A stretch of DNA of 64,000 bases from Bradyrhizobium sp. CB1015. GTDB lineage: Bacteria > Pseudomonadota > Alphaproteobacteria > Rhizobiales > Xanthobacteraceae. The position numbers were made by a program, and so were the translations under genes. The stretch covers positions 682,001-746,000 of the forward strand of contig NZ_CP104174.1 in the NCBI RefSeq assembly GCF_025200925.1, in the 5' to 3' direction. Below are positions 1 through 8,204 of the stretch, piece by piece (the stretch's first letter is position 1; each line of letters opens with the position of its first letter). The notes under the pieces were generated by a model. That model saw nothing but the letters and a program-made list of their open reading frames with translations. It searched no databases and was not told the DNA's origin.

Positions 1-353
1 TGCTGGCCGTCGACAATCCAGCCGGGCGGACCGTCGGCGGTGTCAACAACCAGTTCGCGGCGCCGGTCGCCAGAGGATCCGCCTTTAAGCTTCGCGTTTC
101 GCATGAACGCGACGACGATCGGATTGGGAAGAATGGCGCTCGGCTTCTCGAGATAGTCTCGGATCTCGCGGATGTGGCCCGCGATCTGGGGACGCTGGAA
201 GCCTTGCAGAGCGCCACCTTCGTCCCGGCCCGCGCGCTCGATGCGCGCGATCTTAGATATTTCGTCGGCTCGCGCCACGAAGGTGAAGACTTTGAAGCTC
301 GGGCTCTGGATCGGCGCGAGGGCATCGAAGTGGAGATATCTCGGTTTGCTCAT
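1..353 (-). CDS. DGQHR-domain protein, C-terminal part outside window
   Basis: Reading leftward from the ATG at 353, 117 residues are visible before the edge. The visible part has the N-terminal core of the DGQHR/DndB-like family: GFQR at residues 51-54, LPNPIV at 75-80, and VDGQ at 114-117 right at the edge, where the family's D-G-Q-(H/Q)-R signature sits. It resembles the DGQHR protein encoded at 1639-2778 of the same operon (shared GFQR, PN-I and WIVDGQ blocks), so the two look like paralogues. The start codon overlaps the stop of the transglycosylase-like gene (ATGA, 350-353), implying translational coupling. DGQHR proteins accompany DNA phosphorothioation and deazaguanine DNA-modification systems; in Dnd systems DndB is a regulator. 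The role here is inferred from context. Confidence 0.8.
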   Translation of the reverse strand, partial: MSKPRYLHFDALAPIQSPSFKVFTFVARADEISKIARIERAGRDEGGALQGFQRPQIAGHIREIRDYLEKPSAILPNPIVVAFMRNAKLKGGSSGDRRRELVVDTADGPPGWIVDGQ

Positions 354-1642
354 GCGAGTTCCTCGCGGAATTGGTTCAGATGGGTGTGGAATACGTGGAG
401 GTTGTGGATACCGCGGCGCTTGTTGCGGTTCGAAGTTCGGAAAATAACGGCCTCGACGCCTGCTTCGCGGCAGACGCGGCAGCCGCAACTCTCCCACGGC
501 CGATCGGAAAGCGTGCGCGAATAGACTTCGCGCTGCCGCAGGGCGGCGTGAGACCGTGTCGTCATCGATGGATCCGCGTCCCAGTTGAGGGCCACCCAAT
601 AGTCCATCACTGCGTCGAGACATTCCTCGAGACCAGCTTTGTGTGCCGCGTAGCCGCGCACGCCTTCTAGCGCTGCGCTTTCGAGACGCCTCGCCAATTC
701 CTGATTGAGACTGCCTTCACGGGCTTTCCGCTTGAGCTTGTTGTTCTCGATCGCCTGCGGGATGCGTATCGCAGTGTAGTAGGAAAGCTGGCCGGAAGAG
801 TTGCGGACCCAGTAGTTCTTCTTCGCATCCTTGAACGCGCGCAGCAGCGGCGACGTCGTGTCGAAGCTGTTCACTTTGTTCCGCTCGAGTACCGCGAGGT
901 CCTCGATCTTGCCGAAACCGAGCAGATGGAGATGTATGCGTGAAGGGATCGCGCTCCTCAAGGTGCAAAGGACCCGCTGGATCTGCTCGATCTTGAGGGG
1001 CACGGTGCCTCCGATCGCCAGATAGCGATACCCCATCTTGACGAGGTTTAGCGCGGCGTCGGCCATGCTCTCCGCCGACCAGCCTTGGATAACGCCCATC
1101 GGGGTAAAGCCTTTGCCGATCTTCTTGGATACCCTGAGAAATTCAACCGCGTTCTGCTGCGTGATCTCGAAGCGGCGTCGCACGTCCTCCGACACGTCAC
1201 GAAAGCGGCGGACGAGACCGACTTCGTCGAAATCAAAGATCACGTGGTCCGGAGAACAGCCGTGAGTGAAACCAGCGTCAGCGTAGAACTCGGCAGTGTC
1301 GTCCGCGTGGTAGGGCGGCTCAGGGAGATTTCGGTAGTTGAAGGCTCCGCAATCGCCTACCAGCATGCTGTCGGGAAACTTAGCGAGCGGATACCGCAGG
1401 AACTTCCTCGCCCCCTCCCGCCGGAAGCGCATCATTTGAGCTTCCGAATATTTTCCTGGGAACGCTGCGTCGCCCACGATCGCGCGTGAGACAAGAATTC
1501 CGTCGTACGGAGCGCTCTCTAGGAACTCGTGCGGGTATTGGTCGTCACGATGTATCAGGCGGCCCAGAACATTGCGGTCGGCAAGGAAATCGTACAGGGG
1601 ATCGATGGTATCGATGCTATCGGCAAACACGAAGCGCATCAC
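350..1642 (-). CDS. DpdA-type tRNA-guanine transglycosylase-like protein (putative DNA 7-deazaguanine transglycosylase)
   Basis: A 430-residue protein with the marks of the TGT fold. VGDCGAFNYRN (D97) matches the base-recognition Asp region, PDHVIFDFD (131-139) the second Asp region, AIGGTVP (209-215) the Gly-rich loop, and SFDTTSP (D261) is a candidate nucleophile. The C-terminus has the zinc site C386-x-C388-x2-C391 followed by IHNL (H413), as in bacterial Tgt. It is shorter and strongly diverged from housekeeping Tgt, and it sits among DGQHR genes, which fits the DpdA subfamily that exchanges guanine for a 7-deazaguanine in DNA rather than tRNA. The start may be GTG 1642 (overlapping the upstream stop as GTGA) or ATG 1639. 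Family call firm, DNA as substrate inferred; a tRNA substrate or a diverged binding role cannot be excluded. Confidence 0.78.
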   Translation of the reverse strand: MMRFVFADSIDTIDPLYDFLADRNVLGRLIHRDDQYPHEFLESAPYDGILVSRAIVGDAAFPGKYSEAQMMRFRREGARKFLRYPLAKFPDSMLVGDCGAFNYRNLPEPPYHADDTAEFYADAGFTHGCSPDHVIFDFDEVGLVRRFRDVSEDVRRRFEITQQNAVEFLRVSKKIGKGFTPMGVIQGWSAESMADAALNLVKMGYRYLAIGGTVPLKIEQIQRVLCTLRSAIPSRIHLHLLGFGKIEDLAVLERNKVNSFDTTSPLLRAFKDAKKNYWVRNSSGQLSYYTAIRIPQAIENNKLKRKAREGSLNQELARRLESAALEGVRGYAAHKAGLEECLDAVMDYWVALNWDADPSMTTRSHAALRQREVYSRTLSDRPWESCGCRVCREAGVEAVIFRTSNRNKRRGIHNLHVFHTHLNQFREELA

Positions 1643-2778
1643 GCCACCTTCGAGAATGCGTAAGCGTGATCGAGGCGGACCAAATATCCCGCTAGCATGC
1701 GGATATCCTTGCTAACGTTCTGGATCTCGTTCCAGTCGCGTTGAAGCTCGTTCCAGCGACCCGAGGTCCAGCGGCACTGCGGAGCAAGCCGCGCGAGCGC
1801 CTCGGCGGCATGCCGACGCAGATCCGCGCCGGGCGCGGCGCGGGACATCACACGGTCCATCAATACGCTCATGGCGGCGATACCCGCAGAATGCATTAAT
1901 CGGCTCTCGGTTGGCGGCCGACCCCAAGCATTAGGGAACACGTCTCGCACGGCGCACCAAAAGCCAACGAGGAGACGGAACATAGCATCGACGTCCGCCG
2001 GAATATCGCCGGACGCCTTATAGGGCGCCAGGGCGCCAAGCGCCCCGTTGATGCTATTGCGGATCGCTTTCACCAGAGTGGTATCGGTTACCACGGCTTC
2101 GGACGAGTCCTCGGATATCCGCTTGATGAGACCTTTGAACGGGGAGTTCTGCGAGGTTTGCAGCAGATGCACTAGTTCGCTCGGAATCTTTCGTGCCGAC
2201 AGGTCGCGCGGAAATACGACGTCCAGTTCCGGCAGCAGTTCGTTGATCAGCCGAGGATCGAGCGGTCTCGCCTTGTTCACCAGAATGAACTGTTCGCGAT
2301 GTACCGACAGTTCTTCCGAGACGAACGCTACGACAGGTACTGGGAAGGCTTTGTTCTGCGCCTGGGATAGCGCAATGGAGCGCTGCTGACCGTCAACGAT
2401 CCAGGCGCATTTGGTGCCATCTCGCGGCATCGGAATTCGCAGCGTACCTGACTCGCAAATCCGGATGTCGCCCTCTGGACGCTCTCCACGGGATTGGATG
2501 AAGCGTGCCGACGGCGCTATGGCGAGAATGATTGCATTGGGAAAGAGGACCGGGCCTTGATCCAGAAAATTCGTGATGGCTTGCACGTGGCTTCTAATCC
2601 CCTTGCGCTGAAAGCCGTGCAACGAACCGTCACTGTCTCGATGGACGCGGCTGATCTCCGCGATCCTGAGGAGGTCTGCGCCCGCCATGAAGAAGGCATA
2701 CACTGGCTTCTCCGCCTGCCGCGTCCTGACCGCTCGTACCGCGAGTACTGGATCGTCGGTCTTCTTCGGGCGGGTCAT
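1639..2778 (-). CDS. DGQHR-domain protein (DndB/DpdB-like)
   Basis: A 379-residue protein whose centre reads WIVDGQQRSIAL (126-137), the DGQHR signature with Gln for His. This is followed by FILVNKARPLDPRLINELLP (164-183), matching the F-x-x-V-N segment of DndB-like proteins. GFQRKGI (56-62) and LFPNAIILA (79-87) match the truncated DGQHR paralogue at the left edge. The gene overlaps its neighbours on both sides: ATG inside the stop of the DUF6884-like gene (2775-2778), and its own stop inside the start of the transglycosylase-like gene. In dpd clusters DpdB is a DndB-family partner needed for modification, so this is the candidate DpdB equivalent. That assignment rests on operon position. 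Confidence 0.8.
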   Translation of the reverse strand: MTRPKKTDDPVLAVRAVRTRQAEKPVYAFFMAGADLLRIAEISRVHRDSDGSLHGFQRKGIRSHVQAITNFLDQGPVLFPNAIILAIAPSARFIQSRGERPEGDIRICESGTLRIPMPRDGTKCAWIVDGQQRSIALSQAQNKAFPVPVVAFVSEELSVHREQFILVNKARPLDPRLINELLPELDVVFPRDLSARKIPSELVHLLQTSQNSPFKGLIKRISEDSSEAVVTDTTLVKAIRNSINGALGALAPYKASGDIPADVDAMFRLLVGFWCAVRDVFPNAWGRPPTESRLMHSAGIAAMSVLMDRVMSRAAPGADLRRHAAEALARLAPQCRWTSGRWNELQRDWNEIQNVSKDIRMLAGYLVRLDHAYAFSKVA

Positions 2779-3737
2779 GACGCCCCCCTCTTTCCGGCGG
2801 CGATGCGGTAGAGTCGCCCGAACCGGGACTGCTCGCAGGCGATCCCGTCCTCGTGCCGGAGAGTGGCTAGCATCCGCGCGGCACCGGACTGCATCCGCAA
2901 CCGCCTCTCGATGACTGCGAGAATCTCTTCGTCCGTCAGTCGCGGACGCTGGACTTGGCGCGGCAACTTCAGACTCTTGAGTGCGGATCTCACGGCTGCA
3001 AAGTCGTCCTCGCGCCCCTTGCTCCGTCTTACCGCTACCGACCTGGCGAAATGGAGCATGGCTCTTTGGGCGAAGTCCGTACGAGTGCCGGGAAAGATTG
3101 CGTTGAGGCGCTCATCATAGGGGGCGATGGCCACGTGCAACGTCGTCGGCAATGCGACCTCAAGCGAAGCGCCAAAAATCCTGAGCCTTTCGAGCATTTT
3201 CGGCGGCGCGCCGGCGAGACTGGCCCCCACCATCTCCGCGTAGGGGCGCGAAAGCGCCATGAGAATGCGGCCCGACGTCCGGCCGGCGACGTCGCTCCAT
3301 TCATCGGAATAGACGCACGTCAAAAGGCTCGAGAACCATTCGGCGGGATCGAAGTCTCCGAGGATCTTCCGAGAAACTGACTGTTCGTGCCGCGCCGAAA
3401 TCGTCAATCCGTACGCGGGAATCGACAGAGAGGCGGGCACGATGCCGAGGCCGGCCGAAAGAATGTAGAGACGGGCGGCGGAGAGATTAGCCGTTTCTTT
3501 TGCCAGCCCAAATGCTCGACCCGCGTAGAAGGTGTTTGCTGGCCTGCACTCCGGGAGTCCTTCGACCTTGGCGATCCACTGCGCAGCCACGGCCTGCTGA
3601 TTTCCGCGTGATAGGGAAGATGGCGTCGCCGCACGGGTCGGCTTCGCTGACTTGCGATGGGAGCAGGTCGTGATCACAACGTCATTAGGTATTATGATGC
3701 CTTCGCTTTGCGGGCGACGTTTTGCTCTCATCGGCAT
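2775..3737 (-). CDS. DUF6884-like protein of unknown function
   Basis: A 320-residue protein, first gene of the minus-strand operon. The N-terminal half carries the pattern I associate with DUF6884/YaaA-like proteins: VITTCSHRK (21-29), YAGRAF (71-76), LYILSAGLGIV (90-100) and PAYGLTIS (107-114). The C-terminal half (roughly 200-320) has basic helical stretches, including RPRLTDEEILAVIERRLRMQ, that could be a winged-helix-like or DNA-contacting segment; this is a guess. The ATG at 3737 is the first in-frame ATG, and the 571 bp upstream would hold the operon promoter. It ends by overlapping the DGQHR gene, so the products are probably made together. Biochemical role unknown; a helper in base modification is inferred from context only. 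Confidence 0.6.
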   Translation of the reverse strand: MPMRAKRRPQSEGIIIPNDVVITTCSHRKSAKPTRAATPSSLSRGNQQAVAAQWIAKVEGLPECRPANTFYAGRAFGLAKETANLSAARLYILSAGLGIVPASLSIPAYGLTISARHEQSVSRKILGDFDPAEWFSSLLTCVYSDEWSDVAGRTSGRILMALSRPYAEMVGASLAGAPPKMLERLRIFGASLEVALPTTLHVAIAPYDERLNAIFPGTRTDFAQRAMLHFARSVAVRRSKGREDDFAAVRSALKSLKLPRQVQRPRLTDEEILAVIERRLRMQSGAARMLATLRHEDGIACEQSRFGRLYRIAAGKRGAS

Positions 3738-4308
3738 GAATAACTGCGCCCCACTAAGTCCCCGAATGCGCCGGTTTCAACTGAAAGACGAAACCGGCGG
3801 ACTCTTGCGGCACAAGATAACAGCGTCGAATGGCCGCGCGAATCGCAACATATTGTCTTCACGGCGACTTAGCTAGGCCATCATTCAAGAAATTGCAAAC
3901 TGCGAATTGCGGAATGAGAAAGTAATCAACTGCAATGAAGGGGCGCAGTTATTCACAAAGACGCGCGCCATCAGGCGCCCAATCGGCTGCTTTTCTGCGG
4001 CAGAGAGGTTATTAGTCCAAGTTACGACCGGGGCCGATCGCAATTCCCGCGAGCAGCGCATTTGTTCAAGAAATCAACGGGTTTAACCGGACCATGCCAG
4101 GGCAAGCTTTGGCATTAAAGGCGCGGATTTCGGGCCGTCGTCAGATTGTCGAGTACCGGCGGACCATGCGGGTCGGCTACCGTCGTTTCGTTGCGACGCC
4201 CGTGACATGAGTGTCGGGCAGGTCGGGGTACGCATGGGGACATCTCGACGTATCTGCAGAGCCGCCGATCGGTTCTGGTCGAAGATTTGGCATCGAGGAG
4301 TGGATCTA
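3738..4308. promoter_or_regulatory. Intergenic region between divergent island genes
   Basis: No convincing gene is seen. It separates the leftward DUF6884-like operon from the rightward gene at 4309, so it should hold promoters for both. The part from about 3880 to 3960 is visibly richer in A/T than the surrounding genome and contains TTGCAAACTGCGAATTGC plus an inverted repeat AACTGC (3928-3933) / GCAGTT (3945-3950), a possible operator. A ribosome-binding site GAGGAG (4295-4300) lies 8 nt before the ATG at 4309. No -10/-35 pair is clear enough to place. Confidence 0.4.
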
Positions 4309-5190
4309 ATGGACCAGAGCAAACCTGACGCCGTGCCGGATTATCTGCTGTGGGTGAAGGACGCTCCTTTGTTCATGGACGAACTTAACCTGGGCCGGTT
4401 CTACGACGCGGCCTTGCGACCAGCCTTCGATGAGAACGCACCCGTGAAGCTGAAGCTCACCGAAGCGATGAAGGAGGACATCAAGAACAAGTACGGCGCC
4501 AAAGGAAACGTTGGACTGGCGAACTGGCTTTCCTTCATTGCCTCATCCTCGGTCGAGCTCGCCGCCGAACACGAGAAGACAAAGTCGCAATCGCAAGGCT
4601 CGGAAACCGAGATCTTGTTGCAGCCGATAGCAACACCGCACCGCCAACTCGAGCAGCTCACGATTTTCTATCTACTCGGGAGGCCGAGCCAGCTTCTGGT
4701 CGGAGGTCCGGAGGACGTCCTTTTGTGGCACAAGGAATCACTCGGCCTTTCCGTCCCTCGGCCGCTGGTTTTCATCGACCTGCCTAAGCGATCGAAAATC
4801 ATTCCGATGGCGGCCGAGTTCGTCAATGGAAAGGTCATCACACTGTTCGATAAGCTTCCTGCCGATAATGGTGAGAGACCACCAAAGTACGATCGAGACC
4901 ACAAGAACGAGTATTGGAACTGGTTCGACAAAAATTTTAATCCGGATACTGCGCTAACCGCGCTCGAAGAAGCGGCGACAGATAATGGGCGGATCGAGTG
5001 GGTGGATTTCCGCGTTCCTATCGGAGAGATCCCGAACACCATGCACCTCCATATCGAGGTCGCCGGCAAGTACAATACCGGCACCTTCGGGTACCGTCTG
5101 ATCCGCCGCGGCGAAGGACACGGAGTGCGGATCGTTGGCTCTTTGCGCGACGGCCCCGACGTTAACGTTCTGGCGCTATACGAAAAATGA
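4309..5190 (+). CDS. Hypothetical island protein
   Basis: A 293-residue protein with no family I recognise. The ATG at 4309 is preferred over in-frame starts further upstream because GAGGAG lies 8 nt before it and the upstream extension is Cys/Arg-rich and unlike a protein N-terminus. The protein is soluble, mixed alpha/beta by eye, with an early acidic/hydrophobic region, PRPLVFIDLPKRSKIIPM in the middle and a beta-rich end (TMHLHIEVAGKYNTGTFGYR). No catalytic motif, signal peptide or membrane segment is visible. It lies between the two minus-strand blocks of the island and converges on the DGQHR gene at 5256-6482 with a 65 bp gap. Its position suggests a part of the same system; function unknown. 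Confidence 0.65.
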   Translation: MDQSKPDAVPDYLLWVKDAPLFMDELNLGRFYDAALRPAFDENAPVKLKLTEAMKEDIKNKYGAKGNVGLANWLSFIASSSVELAAEHEKTKSQSQGSETEILLQPIATPHRQLEQLTIFYLLGRPSQLLVGGPEDVLLWHKESLGLSVPRPLVFIDLPKRSKIIPMAAEFVNGKVITLFDKLPADNGERPPKYDRDHKNEYWNWFDKNFNPDTALTALEEAATDNGRIEWVDFRVPIGEIPNTMHLHIEVAGKYNTGTFGYRLIRRGEGHGVRIVGSLRDGPDVNVLALYEK

Positions 5191-5255
5191 AGGAGCTCGG
5201 CTAGCTGCGCGCCCAAAACCGTGCCCACGAGCCAACGGCGGCGGATAGTTAACGA

Positions 5256-6482
5256 CTACGAGCTCTTCTTCTTTGCTCCCTTCTTTACGCTTTTCTTCTT
5301 TTTGCCCGGTTGTTCGTATTGGCCTGCCAGATCGCCGGGGTCGACAAGCGACACGCGGTCATACCAAGGCCGGTTATAACGACCGTTCGAATCGATGGTC
5401 TTTAACGCATCCAGAAGAACCGTCCGTCCTTGGCTGGTATCCAACTCCTTTTGCTGCCACTCGACGGTCCAGAAATCTAAGGGGATGCGCTTCAATACCC
5501 GATCGACACCCGTCTCGAAGGTCTTCTCATTGGCGAAGTCGAGAGGCTCGTCCGACATCCTCTGCGCGGCTTCCAGGCTGTCTAGCACGTAGATAGTCAG
5601 CACGATTATCGTCACTTTCTGCAGCAGATGGCTCGGCTTTTCAGGTGTATCTTCATGCCAGGCGGCATCGAACTGATCTTTGATCCGCGACCATATCGCA
5701 AGGAAGAAGTCGCGCTCCAGGTCTTCGATACCCAGCAACGTCGCTCGATCCTTTGTCTCAGCCAACGCACTCTCGATCGCATTTGGCGCGATGAACCCGT
5801 TCTTGTTGGTCGGCCAGTTCAGCAACCCTTTGAACGGAGGCACGCTATCTACGTACTGATAGTCCTCGTATTTCGCGTCCTTCATACCCAACGTGACACC
5901 CGCGCTCTGAACGAGGCGGTTGTTGAGTTCCTCCTTGTCGAACGACAAATTGAGTGCCCTGATGTGATCCCTCGATACTCGGGACGCGCTATTGTTGATG
6001 ACGACGAACTGGAAGGCACGTTCGGCATCGTCGTCACCGATGAAGGCGACTATGTTCAGGTGCAGAGTCGCGCTGTGCTTGGCAACGCCAAACGCACGGT
6101 GTTGCCCGTCGATGATCAATCCTGGCTTGTCGTCACCTGTCAGGGTGATCACTAGCTTCCCGTGTTGTCCCCGGTTGTCGTCACTGTCTTCTTTGGCGCT
6201 GAAACTTACCGATTTGCCACCAAGAGCAACCACAATGGCGGTTGGGATGGTGTTGCGCGGATCAGCGTCGAGGAATTTCGCGACTTTCTTGACCTTGAGA
6301 TCGCGAAGAGGACGTTGGGCTCCCGTGGGATTTTCCGGCTTCAACCGATCGACGTCAGCCCATTCAATTAACTCGGATGCGGGAGCGTGGAAGAGGATAA
6401 ATTCCGGCGCATCCTTAGAATTCCGTTGCGAAAAGCCGAGCGCGTAGTACTCGAATTTCTTTGTCTTAGTCGTACTCTTCAT
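5256..6482 (-). CDS. DGQHR-domain (DndB-like) protein
   Basis: A 408-residue protein with an exact D-G-Q-H-R motif at 125-129 (LIIDGQHRAFG), then FQFVVINNSASRVSRDHI (157-174), the conserved segment after the motif in DndB/DGQHR proteins. The N-terminus has RPLRDLKVKKVAKFLD (57-72), also typical. The last ~20 residues are a lysine-rich tail (KKKKSVKKGAKKKS) that could bind nucleic acid. It differs from the other two DGQHR genes of the island, which are closer to each other, so it is a separate lineage. It is coupled to the upstream HNH gene by an ATGA overlap (6479-6482). Family certain, role unknown: either a regulator/recognition partner of the endonuclease or part of the modification complex. 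Confidence 0.82.
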   Translation of the reverse strand: MKSTTKTKKFEYYALGFSQRNSKDAPEFILFHAPASELIEWADVDRLKPENPTGAQRPLRDLKVKKVAKFLDADPRNTIPTAIVVALGGKSVSFSAKEDSDDNRGQHGKLVITLTGDDKPGLIIDGQHRAFGVAKHSATLHLNIVAFIGDDDAERAFQFVVINNSASRVSRDHIRALNLSFDKEELNNRLVQSAGVTLGMKDAKYEDYQYVDSVPPFKGLLNWPTNKNGFIAPNAIESALAETKDRATLLGIEDLERDFFLAIWSRIKDQFDAAWHEDTPEKPSHLLQKVTIIVLTIYVLDSLEAAQRMSDEPLDFANEKTFETGVDRVLKRIPLDFWTVEWQQKELDTSQGRTVLLDALKTIDSNGRYNRPWYDRVSLVDPGDLAGQYEQPGKKKKSVKKGAKKKSS

Positions 6483-7273
6483 CCGGCTTTCCTCATTTCG
6501 TCAAACAGTTCGAAATAGACCCGATGCCGCCCGTCCTTTATGATGAGGTTCGGAAAGAGCGGAGAAATTCTCAACGCGGCTTCCTTCAGAGTGGACCGTC
6601 GCCCGGTGCTCTCTCCTGAGGCCTCCAACATCAATTTCGCCATGGCTAACGATATTCTCAGTTGAACGTTCGCGTTTTTGGTCGGGTCATGCCGGTAGTC
6701 AGTGGACTGCACCGGCCCCCAAGCCCACGTGATCGAGTTTTCGCGCTTGGTGTTACAATCCTGGCACGCCGCTATCAGGTTCTCTTCGATCGACTCGCCA
6801 CCCAAACTCAAGGGCCACAGATGCTCGACCGTCGATCTGGAGTGTGGCGGACCCGCCTTCGTGAGAGCGATTCCACACAGATAACATCCCGCAGTCGCTT
6901 CCTTGATTTCCTTGGCAAGCGGACTCGACGCTGCTCTTGCCTCAAAGCTGATGCGCGCTGTCCGTTTGATCAACTCGCAAAACCGACGATCGGACGCTAG
7001 GCGTAGGGAAACGTAGTCCCGCTTCGCCAGTTGCCTGCCGTGTTCGGGCGCTGGAAGATGGCCGATCTCGTTTTGCAGAAAAACGGCCGCACGCATGCAT
7101 CTGATGAAGACCTCGATGGTCGCGTGAAGCCGTGCGAATTCCTGGAACGATCGCTCATTCACCAGAAAATCCAGGCTCGAATCAGACGGATGCTGGACGC
7201 TGAGATGGCGACCGATGCTCTCGTAGATATGAAGAAACGCCTGCTCTCCATAGGTCGCCGGTCTCCACAGCAT
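6479..7273 (-). CDS. HNH endonuclease family protein
   Basis: A 264-residue protein with a central HNH module: C130-x2-C133 (CYLC), then VEHLWPLSLGG (149-159; H151), N165, and C170-x2-C173-N (CQDCN). Two CxxC pairs around the H...N core are the zinc-supported layout of HNH nucleases. The N-terminal ~120 residues are helical and unassigned, and the C-terminus has no recognised domain. It is the first gene of a two-gene unit with the DGQHR protein (4 bp overlap). Next to a putative base-modification operon, it is a plausible restriction nuclease that tells modified from unmodified DNA; that link is inference. The upstream region is gene-free for 930 bp. Confidence 0.8.
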   Translation of the reverse strand: MLWRPATYGEQAFLHIYESIGRHLSVQHPSDSSLDFLVNERSFQEFARLHATIEVFIRCMRAAVFLQNEIGHLPAPEHGRQLAKRDYVSLRLASDRRFCELIKRTARISFEARAASSPLAKEIKEATAGCYLCGIALTKAGPPHSRSTVEHLWPLSLGGESIEENLIAACQDCNTKRENSITWAWGPVQSTDYRHDPTKNANVQLRISLAMAKLMLEASGESTGRRSTLKEAALRISPLFPNLIIKDGRHRVYFELFDEMRKAG

Positions 7274-8204
7274 TAGTGCAATGCCCCCTAAGCGACCGTC
7301 GAAAGCAAAACCCCTCCCTCGGCCTCCCTCGCCTAGGTACCGCAGATTGCCCTAAGCGCCCATTTCGATCACCGCTTGTACGACACGCTAGTTGGACTAG
7401 TAAAGAGCTACGCGGGTTGCGGCGGGCGCCGTGCTCAACGGCTCGGCGCTCCTGGGGCGCGCCACCCGCTGCTTCGACGGCGCTGCCCTGCTACACGGCC
7501 CGCTACGCCTGTGGCATAGGCGGCCCAATCAACCGCACCAAGGTGAGCCTCTTGGCAAACCCCTCATCTTAACCAGTGCCGATAGCACGCTTGGGGATGC
7601 CGACGCGGCGTTTGCGGCTGCTCAATTGTGGATGTTGTGTGAAATGGAGCGGCGAACGGGCCACAACGCGCCAGACGATGAAGATTGAGCACTTGCATTC
7701 CTGCGCAACATCGATCAACGGCATCCGCGATTCACTCGGACTATCTGCGATATCCTTCGGCCTGCGAGCGAGTTTGCTGGTCGTTTCCGGCGGCTCATGT
7801 TCCTATAACCATAGTGACGGAGGAGCGACCCGAGCGATGTCGAAGGGTCCACGCTGAGCATGGGTTCGATAGCCTGATCACTAAAGTGTTCCCGGTACGC
7901 AAGAGTATCGAGGCTTACCTCGACCTGAGGCGAAAGGCTGGATGCGAGCGGTGCTTCATGGTTACCCTCGTGAAGCACGCCGAGGGCTTAGTCGGCAATC
8001 GACTCAATCAACCCCGACCTTCCGTCGAACGCTTTTGCCCATACTCCGGCCCATATTTGAGCACGGATTGCACGCGATTTGGCGTGGACGCGCGTGGTCT
8101 CCGGCGCACAACTTGCGCCTCTCTCACAAGTATTTCTTGAATTCGTGCGAACGTTGGCGAAGAAGGGCGATATACGCTAATTCCGACACTCTCTCCGCCA
8201 TTGG
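7274..8204. other. 930 bp without a supported gene at the island border
   Basis: Short open frames exist on both strands, but none has a convincing start, codon pattern or recognisable product. The segment should include the promoter of the HNH/DGQHR unit at its left end. A small inverted repeat CTAGT-TGG-ACTAG lies at 7388-7400. The stretch around 7420-7520 has a codon-like high-GC texture and may be a decayed gene fragment. No tRNA, integrase or attachment-site repeat was found. It separates the island from the LysR/MFS module and may be a scar of past insertions or deletions. Confidence 0.4.

Noticed and set aside
7685..8140. 151-codon plus-strand frame as a gene
   Set aside because: Cys/Ser/Arg-rich translation, no good ribosome site, no recognisable domain; overlapping frames on the other strand are equally open.
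1..8204. A Dnd phosphorothioation locus
   Set aside because: DGQHR/DndB-like proteins are present, but no cysteine desulfurase (DndA), DndC, DndD or DndE was found; the TGT-like enzyme points to deazaguanine chemistry instead.
7274..8204. tRNA gene or integrase marking an integrated element
   Set aside because: No cloverleaf, no tRNA 3' end repeat and no recombinase frame are visible in the window, so the island cannot be called an integrative element from this sequence.
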